Below are positions 58,287 through 64,000 of a stretch of DNA of 64,000 nt, piece by piece. The position numbers and the translations under genes are program-made. How positions within the stretch are numbered: position 1 is the stretch's first letter; every line of letters starts with the position of its first letter. The notes beneath the pieces were generated by a model. It saw only the letters and a list, made by a program, of their open reading frames with translations, made no database searches and had not been told where the DNA came from. This DNA comes from CAZYSK01 sp964649415. Its GTDB lineage: Bacteria > Chloroflexota > Anaerolineae > B4-G1. The stretch covers positions 1-64,000 of the forward strand of contig CAZYSK010000014.1 of NCBI GenBank assembly GCA_964649415.1. The letters are read 5' to 3'.

Positions 58287-61136
58287 TCAAGAACGCGTCA
58301 ACTCGGCGCGCAGGACGGCCAGGAAACGATCGAACAGCCCCCACTTGCCACTGATGACGTTGGCGTGGGTCCCCCGGGCTCTCATCGCCTGATAGAGCGG
58401 GTCAACTGCCGGCGGAGGGTTCTGACCGACGTACCAGATAGCCCCACCCTCTCTCTCGATGGCACGGTTCAGGTCGTAGTCGCGAGGGCCGTGCCCAATC
58501 ACGATCAAGTCGCCGCTCAGGTGACGGCGCAGGATGCGCTCGCTTTCGCTGCCGAAGACGGATATCTCGCTGGGGGTGAAGGCGAAGGAACGGGAGGCGA
58601 CGTCGCCGTGCAGCTTGACGATCTTGACGCGCGGACGCGAGCTCTCCAGGGCGTCCGCGGTCTGCGCGGCTTCCTGCTTTCCACAGACGAGTACCTGGAA
58701 ATCCGCCGTGTGCTGGAGACCCTCGGCCTGTAGCGCCTTCTCCAGAAACGAGTCCAGGTTCGTGGTGAAGACCACGTTGAAGACACCCATCTTGATCAGC
58801 TCCGCCAGGTGACGATAGCCCTGCGAGTCCCCTGCCTCGGAGAAGTGCTTCCTCAACATGACGTAGCGCTCCAGCGGGCTGAGGCCATCCAGCGTCTCGT
58901 AGAAGGACTCCAGAGCCGAGGCACCGTTACCTCGGCCAGCGATAGCCTTCACGACGTCCTTCATCGCTCCGCAGCCCAACGTCACGGAGCTGCCGCTACC
59001 CAGGACGAGCGTGTAGGGCAGCTCTTCGCTCTCTCGGCGCGAGTGCATCAACTCGGCCAATAGCTTGATCTTCTCGGGCACGGCCCTGCGCCGCCTGCGG
59101 ACCAGCATCCACACCAGGGCGAGGAGAACCAGCATCAGGATGAGCGCCGCGGCAGCCGGCACGCAAAGGGGCGACCCGGTGACTGAGGCCAATAGGGATG
59201 CCAGCGACGGCGCCCCATCAGAATGGAGCCTCTGCAAGAATGAAGGTGTGGGGGTCGGGGCTTCGGGCGGCAAAGCAGTGGGCACGGACGTGGGGGAGGC
59301 AGTGGGCACGGGTGTGGGCGATGGGGAAGGGCTGGGCGTTGGGTCTGGGGGCACGAGGATGGACAGCGGGATGGGGGCGACCTCGTGATAGAAGACGCGC
59401 CCGCCAGGCAGGACGACCATCATCTCGGCCCGGACCTCATACGCCCCACCCTGCTCGACCGCCTGGAAATCCCCATCGTAGGCCACGACGTTCTCCCCGG
59501 CCCGGTCTGAGACGTCGCCGCTCCTCATCTCGACAGTCTGCACCGGCTCGCCGTCCCTCAGCAGGTCGGCGATCAGCCTGATGTTCTCGTAGGAGGCCGC
59601 GCCGGCCAGATGCACGCTGGCCTGCAAGGGGATGGACTCGCCCAGCGTGTACGACGCGCTGCGGGCGGGCTCGGTCAGTTCCACCCAGGGCGCGGAGATG
59701 AGCGTGACCCACTGGTGTTCATACAGCGGCGTGCCATCGGGCAGCAATGCGTGGAGAACCAAGGAGTACTCGCCGGTCTGCTTGAGCGGGTCGAGCCGCG
59801 CGACGTAGGTGTCGCCCTCTCTCTCCAGGGCCAGTTGCTGCCTGAAGCCCTCCTCGCCTGAGAGCTCGACCTGGAAATCCCGCACCGGCACGTCGACGAG
59901 CTGGCCGGCCTCATCCAGGATGCCGGCCCGGATGGTGAAAGGTTCGTCGGCAGAGACGAAGCCACCGCTGGGCTCAACTAGCTTAAGCGTGACGTCGGGG
60001 AAGAAGACGTAGCTGAAGTCAGCCGCGCCATCCCCCTCGAGGACGACCTGCCAGGTACCCGTCCAGGGCTCGGTGTAGCTAACCCCCCACACCTCGTAGT
60101 CTATGTCGTTGCTCTGCCAGGTGACGCCCTCGTCATCCCGGGCCAGTGCCGCACCGCCCGGCTCGCCACCGGGCCGGGGCCGGTAGATGCTGGCCACCAC
60201 CTCGGCGCTCTGCTTGCCCGATATGGTGAACAGGATCTGGAAATAGCTGTCGTAGACCTGGTACTCGAGGACCTGGGGAGAGCGCACGGACACAGAGGGA
60301 GTCGCCGGCGCACAGAGCAACTCGGAGAAGATATAGGTGCCAATGCCCTGCATCTCCTGCACCTGCCCGGCCTCCTTGTAGTATCCGCCCGCCCGGCCCG
60401 AGACCCCCTGCCAGAACTCCCGATAGAGGGCGATGAACTCGGGGCTCGACGACTCCTGCAGGTTGTCCACGCCCAGGCCGATCATGTGCAGCGGCGCTCC
60501 GTTGGGGCTGGGGCAGATGTCGTCCATATAGGGGTAGTCCTGCAACTGTTCCAGGAGGCCGCGCGTTTCCTCCAGGTAGGCGCTGACCGCGTCCCGGCCC
60601 CGTGCCTCGCTTACCTGTGGGGCGGTGGGCTGGCCGTCGGTGACGAGAACGAGCGCAGGCTTTCGATCCGGATCGTGCCCCTGCTCCATCATGTCTAACG
60701 CCGCACGCAACGCCTTGTTGATGTCGGTATACTGCGTATTCTTGCGCGGGGCGATGCGCTGGTGGACAGCGGCGTACTGCTCCTTCAAGTCCTCGGCGGC
60801 GGCCCGGCTATCGAGCAGCGTGTACGGGATGACGACGGGCTCGGTGCCGAAGGCGACGATACCCAGGCGGTGGAGAGCGCCGGATTGCTCCGAGGCCAGC
60901 ATATCGATGAAGAAATCGACGGTGTTGACCCGCACCCCCTGGATGTCCGTCTGATTCCACATCGTCTCTGACTCATCCACCACCATGATGACGTCAAGGC
61001 CGGGCACCTCCCTGTGTTCGTCACCTCCGCCCTCCTGAGCGAGGGCTGGCTGAGGGAACAGGGTATGCACGGTGACCTGAACAACGAGGATGAAGATCAT
61101 CCAGACAACCCTGGAGGGCCAACGCATTGTAGACAT
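58287..61136 (-). CDS. Secreted vWA domain, TM helix and cytoplasmic SIR2-like domain protein
   Basis: A 949-residue single-span membrane protein. An N-terminal signal peptide (1-33, ALA cleavage) is followed by a vWA domain (about 46-275) with MIDAS motif DESET (54-58), then beta-sandwich domains (about 280-590), a Pro/Ser/Thr-rich stalk (596-632), a TM helix (657-679) and RRRRR (680-684). The cytoplasmic part (about 708-945) is SIR2-like: VLGSGSS (712-717), FTTNLD (790-795), KLHGD (841-845, catalytic His843) and GHGPRDYDLN (881-890). Such SIR2 domains are NAD-consuming effectors in many defence systems. An external sensor with an internal NADase is an unusual order. The gene is 11 nt downstream of the kinase gene. 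Confidence 0.85.
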   Translation of the reverse strand: MSTMRWPSRVVWMIFILVVQVTVHTLFPQPALAQEGGGDEHREVPGLDVIMVVDESETMWNQTDIQGVRVNTVDFFIDMLASEQSGALHRLGIVAFGTEPVVIPYTLLDSRAAAEDLKEQYAAVHQRIAPRKNTQYTDINKALRAALDMMEQGHDPDRKPALVLVTDGQPTAPQVSEARGRDAVSAYLEETRGLLEQLQDYPYMDDICPSPNGAPLHMIGLGVDNLQESSSPEFIALYREFWQGVSGRAGGYYKEAGQVQEMQGIGTYIFSELLCAPATPSVSVRSPQVLEYQVYDSYFQILFTISGKQSAEVVASIYRPRPGGEPGGAALARDDEGVTWQSNDIDYEVWGVSYTEPWTGTWQVVLEGDGAADFSYVFFPDVTLKLVEPSGGFVSADEPFTIRAGILDEAGQLVDVPVRDFQVELSGEEGFRQQLALEREGDTYVARLDPLKQTGEYSLVLHALLPDGTPLYEHQWVTLISAPWVELTEPARSASYTLGESIPLQASVHLAGAASYENIRLIADLLRDGEPVQTVEMRSGDVSDRAGENVVAYDGDFQAVEQGGAYEVRAEMMVVLPGGRVFYHEVAPIPLSILVPPDPTPSPSPSPTPVPTASPTSVPTALPPEAPTPTPSFLQRLHSDGAPSLASLLASVTGSPLCVPAAAALILMLVLLALVWMLVRRRRRAVPEKIKLLAELMHSRRESEELPYTLVLGSGSSVTLGCGAMKDVVKAIAGRGNGASALESFYETLDGLSPLERYVMLRKHFSEAGDSQGYRHLAELIKMGVFNVVFTTNLDSFLEKALQAEGLQHTADFQVLVCGKQEAAQTADALESSRPRVKIVKLHGDVASRSFAFTPSEISVFGSESERILRRHLSGDLIVIGHGPRDYDLNRAIEREGGAIWYVGQNPPPAVDPLYQAMRARGTHANVISGKWGLFDRFLAVLRAELTRS

Positions 61137-61147
61137 GCTCGTCGCTC

Positions 61148-63088
61148 CTACTGGCTGACGCAGCGGAAGCCCGCGAAATCGTAGGTGTAATCGGGCTTGA
61201 CGTTGTAGCGGAAAGCGATACGGGCGTACACCTCATCGAAGGGCCACGAGCCGCCCCGCAGCACTTTCGAGGTCCCCGTGGCGGGTCCCGGCGGATTGGC
61301 CGATGGCGACTGGGCGTAGTAATCGCTGCCATACCAGTCGGCCACCCACTCCCAGACGTTGCCGGCCATATCGGAAGCGCCACAGGGGCTGTCGCCCTGG
61401 GGAGAGAAACTACCCACGGGCGCGGTATCGCCCCGCCCCGACTCGCGGGTGTTGGCGCGGGCGCTATCGAACGCGTCGCCCCAGGGATAGCGCTGGCCAG
61501 ACCCATCCGTCGCAACCCCCCGCGCCGCCTTCTCCCACTGGGCCTCGCTGGGCAGCCGCTTCCCGGCCCAGCGGCAGTAGGCATCGGCGTCGTCCCAGCT
61601 CACCAGGACGACGGGGTGATCCATCCGGCCCTCGATGGTGCTATCCGGGCCACGCGGGTGGCGCCAATCGGAGCCCTCGACGTCCTCCCACCGCGTCCCC
61701 TCCCAGACCCAGCCCCCCCCACGTTCCTCGGCCTGGGTCCGGTAGCCGGTGGCGGCCACGAAGCGGGCAAAGCGCTCGTTGCTCACCTCGTGCCGGTCTA
61801 TCCAGAACGCGTCCAGGTGAACCTGATGGGCCGGCGCCTCGTCGTCGCCCAGTTCCTCGCTCCCCATGACGAAGTCCCCCGCCGGCACGAGGACCATCTC
61901 CGCGCCATCAGCCTCCCACAGCCGGGACTCCACCACCTGGGGCACAGGCGGCACAGGCGACGCAGGCACCTCGGTGGCGGCAGCGGGCGAGGCGACGGAC
62001 GAGGCGACGAGCGAAGGTTCCTGCGGCACAGGGCTGGACGCAGCCGTCTGTGTCGCCAGGACAGCTTGCGGACCGGAGGCCCGGGCCTGCCGCAGGGCGA
62101 GGGCGACCTTGAACAGCATAAAGGCCACCATGACCATCACCAAGAGGGCCACACCTCCGAGCGCGTAGGTCCGCAGAGAGAATCGTCTGCGGGATTGGGC
62201 CGACAGCAGCGTGGAGGGGCCGGCCGGGATCGCCCGTGGCCCGTGCCGCAGTACCGGGTTGCGGCCAGTGGGGAGGGGATGCGCCATCCTCAGATCCGCC
62301 AGGAACTCCTCCATGTGCTGGTAACGGTCCCTGGGAGACTTGGCCAGGGCCTTGGCTATGACGCGCCCGAGCGCCGGCGGCAGATCGGAGCGCAGCAGAT
62401 GGGGCGGGGTGACGGGCTCGTTGATGTGCCTGAGAATGACGGCCACGGGACTGTCGGTGCCAAAAGGCGGCCGGCCCGCGACTGACTCGTATAGCACGGC
62501 CCCCAGGGAATAGATGTCGCTGCGCTGATCCACCGTGTAGCCCTGGGCCTGCTCGGGCGACATGTACTGAGGGGTGCCGACGCTGGCCCCGCTGGCCGTC
62601 ACGTGGCGGCTGTCGCCCACGATCTTCACCAGTCCGAAGTCGGCCAGCAGCGGCCAGTTCTCGTCCACCATCAGGATGTTGCCGGGCTTGACGTCGCGAT
62701 GGATGAGGCCCTGACTGTGGGCATAGGCCAGCGCGTCGCCCACCTGCGAGACCACGTTCACGGCGTAGGTCAGGTCCAGGGGCCACCCCATGCGCCCCGC
62801 GAGGGTGCCACCGCTGACGTATTCGGTGACCAGGTAGAACAGGTCGCCCTGTCGCCCGTACTCAAAGACGGTCAGGATGTTGCGATGGCGCAGCCTGGCC
62901 GCGGCTCTGGCCTCGCGCTCGAAACGAACGACGAAATCGGCGCTCCCAACCAGGTCGGACGCCAGCACCTTGATCGCGACGTAACGGTCGAGGCTGGGTT
63001 GGAAGGCCTTGTACACGGTGGCCATGCCACCTCTGCCGATCTGTTCGATGATGTGGTATTGCCCGATACGTGAGTCGTCCAATTCCAT
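61148..63088 (-). CDS. Ser/Thr protein kinase, TM helix and SUMF1/FGE-sulfatase domain protein
   Basis: A 646-residue protein. The kinase domain (1-270) is complete: P-loop GRGGMATVYKA (18-28), Lys40 in VAIK, HRDVKPGN (130-137, Asp132), DFG (150-152) and MSPEQ. A TM helix at about 308-332 and an Ala/Pro/Ser linker follow. The extracellular SUMF1/FGE-like domain (397-644) has VPAGDFVMGS, RLPSEAQWEKAARG, GNVWEWVADWYG and GFRCV. It lacks the redox Cys pair needed for formylglycine formation, so it is probably a ligand-binding domain. It is operonic with the vWA-SIR2 gene. Confidence 0.92.
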   Translation of the reverse strand: MELDDSRIGQYHIIEQIGRGGMATVYKAFQPSLDRYVAIKVLASDLVGSADFVVRFEREARAAARLRHRNILTVFEYGRQGDLFYLVTEYVSGGTLAGRMGWPLDLTYAVNVVSQVGDALAYAHSQGLIHRDVKPGNILMVDENWPLLADFGLVKIVGDSRHVTASGASVGTPQYMSPEQAQGYTVDQRSDIYSLGAVLYESVAGRPPFGTDSPVAVILRHINEPVTPPHLLRSDLPPALGRVIAKALAKSPRDRYQHMEEFLADLRMAHPLPTGRNPVLRHGPRAIPAGPSTLLSAQSRRRFSLRTYALGGVALLVMVMVAFMLFKVALALRQARASGPQAVLATQTAASSPVPQEPSLVASSVASPAAATEVPASPVPPVPQVVESRLWEADGAEMVLVPAGDFVMGSEELGDDEAPAHQVHLDAFWIDRHEVSNERFARFVAATGYRTQAEERGGGWVWEGTRWEDVEGSDWRHPRGPDSTIEGRMDHPVVLVSWDDADAYCRWAGKRLPSEAQWEKAARGVATDGSGQRYPWGDAFDSARANTRESGRGDTAPVGSFSPQGDSPCGASDMAGNVWEWVADWYGSDYYAQSPSANPPGPATGTSKVLRGGSWPFDEVYARIAFRYNVKPDYTYDFAGFRCVSQ

Positions 63089-63330
63089 CAGTGCCTCAGA
63101 TGACCCAACTACAAGAAGACCGCAAATGGCTTGCGGCCATATCGCTATAGGAATTTTTTAGGATTTTGTTTACCACAAATTCCATTGCCTATCTATAGCA
63201 TAGCACATCCGCACGGCGAGGTCAATAGGAAAAATGTACCTATGGGGAGGAATTACAAATGAAGACAAATGAGCGAATGGCGAATGGCGAATAGCGAATA
63301 GCGAATAGCGGATGGAGGACTGGCGCGGGG
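63089..63330. other. Intergenic region with heptamer repeats
   Basis: A 242-bp gap between the kinase and MATE genes. It is AT-richer than the surroundings. At 63273-63314 the heptamer GCGAATR is repeated six times with one variant. A poly-T stretch (63155-63170) lies upstream of the kinase start. No ORF is convincing. Confidence 0.6.
63273..63314. repeat. Heptanucleotide tandem repeat
   Basis: GCGAATG, GCGAATG, GCGAATA, GCGAATA, GCGAATA and GCGGATG are contiguous units (six heptamers). This simple sequence repeat lies just downstream of the MATE gene. Confidence 0.8.
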
Positions 63331-64000
63331 CTAGACGCGCAGGTGCTTCCAGGCGCCACCGCGGAAGCGGAGGGCGAGGAAGGCGGCCCGGCCCGTCATG
63401 TCCACGATCATCGCGGCCCACACGCCGGGGAGCGCCAGGCCCAGGGCGAGGGCCAGGCGATGTGCCAGGGGCAGGCGGACCAGCCAGATACAGACCGCCT
63501 GGACGAGGAGGACGAAGCGGGTATCGCCAGCGCCGCGCAATGCGCCGGAGAGGACGAAGTACCAGGCCAGAGGGAACTGCATGAAGGCACAGGCATGCAC
63601 GGCGTGGAGTCCCTGGGCGACGACCCGGGGATCCGAGGTGAAGGCACGCAGCAGGGGCTCGGCTGCCACGAAGGCCACCGCGCCGACACTGCACATCAGC
63701 GCCAGGGCAATCCAGCACGCGGTTTGGACACACGCCTCCGCGCGCCGAGGCGCTCCGCGCCCCAGCTCCTGCCCGACCAGCGTGGTCGAGGCTACGGAGA
63801 AGGCAAAACCCGGCATGAAGGCCACCGAGAGCAGCTGGATGCCCAGTTGATGACCCGCGTAGGCGGCCGTCCCCAGGTGAGTCACGACCGTCGCCATCAC
63901 CATCTGCGCCAGGCGCATGGCCGTCTGCTCAGCGCCGCTGGGGATACCGATGCGGAGCAGTCGCCAGACACGCCGGGGATGAGGGCGCAGCCAAGCCCAC
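63331..64000 (-). CDS. MATE-family efflux protein, C-terminal part (5' end outside window)
   Basis: The frame is open from 64000 to the stop at 63331 and covers at least 222 codons. An internal Met at 63918 (MRLAQMVMA) is not the true start: the residues before it read IPSGAEQTA, the family pattern around a MATE inner helix. The preserved part has helices with GHQLGIQLLSVAFMPGFAFSVASTTLVGQELG, a MatE second-half signature, and VLSGALRGAGDTRF. The real N-terminus lies beyond the right edge. Confidence 0.85.
   Translation of the reverse strand, partial: WAWLRPHPRRVWRLLRIGIPSGAEQTAMRLAQMVMATVVTHLGTAAYAGHQLGIQLLSVAFMPGFAFSVASTTLVGQELGRGAPRRAEACVQTACWIALALMCSVGAVAFVAAEPLLRAFTSDPRVVAQGLHAVHACAFMQFPLAWYFVLSGALRGAGDTRFVLLVQAVCIWLVRLPLAHRLALALGLALPGVWAAMIVDMTGRAAFLALRFRGGAWKHLRV

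Overview
The window is GC-rich bacterial DNA that most resembles an uncultured Chloroflexota (Anaerolineae-like) genome. This is an inference from style, not from a marker gene. The clues are a solute-binding lipoprotein with a Val/Glu/Thr-rich linker, two secreted beta-helix proteins ending in a YLPxVxR-like tail, a Ser/Thr kinase fused to a formylglycine-synthase-like domain, many small efflux, acetyltransferase and methyltransferase genes, and dispersed short palindromic repeats. There is no rRNA and no intact tRNA.

Left part (1-13 kb). A minus-strand operon encodes an oligopeptide/oligosaccharide-type ABC transporter (binding protein, two permeases, two ATPases) followed by a GH3 beta-glycosidase. 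A LacI-family gene lies upstream. Near-identical palindromes with the core GGTAAC-R-TACC occur in front of the binding-protein gene and twice in front of lacI, so the locus looks like a LacI-controlled glycoside uptake and hydrolysis unit. An aldehyde:ferredoxin oxidoreductase (AOR) family gene diverges from lacI.

13-21 kb. This stretch holds an ISL3-like transposase remnant, a 159-bp MITE-like element, two small hypothetical genes, a decayed WD40 pseudogene and a minus-strand cluster (ATC-hydrolase-like protein, second AOR, GNAT, isoprenylcysteine methyltransferase family, tandem SH3). A bicistronic cold-shock protein and RRM protein unit follows, with a short terminator-ended leader.

21-30 kb. 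A deoxysugar locus (PfkB kinase, class II aldolase, GH106-like rhamnosidase, PIG-L deacetylase) is followed by a restriction-modification pair whose endonuclease seems to have lost its catalytic segment, and two small genes.

30-48 kb. A series of plus-strand genes, mostly with their own ribosome binding sites: CsaA-like tRNA-binding protein, GyrI-like protein, AraC-GyrI regulator, TrmO, a broken aminoglycoside nucleotidyltransferase, beta-helix lipoprotein, methyltransferase, CPBP protease, DegV, WD40, two GNATs, DUF1028, ProC, second beta-helix protein and alpha/beta hydrolase. A tRNA-like hairpin and a UPF0175/DUF3368 toxin-antitoxin pair follow.

48-64 kb. Minus-strand genes encode a sulfatase-like protein with Thr at the catalytic position, a D-amino-acid transaminase, a membrane-anchored protein and an APC permease with Usp domains. 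A consensus sigma-70 promoter then drives a plus-strand operon (DUF2089, DUF4097-like coiled coil, MFS exporter, 33-aa membrane peptide, two further proteins). Four of its proteins share a short helical tail motif. Converging on it is the most unusual unit of the window: a Ser/Thr kinase-TM-SUMF1 protein followed by a secreted vWA-TM-cytoplasmic SIR2 protein, which looks like a two-gene transmembrane sensor/effector system. A MATE exporter gene runs off the right edge.
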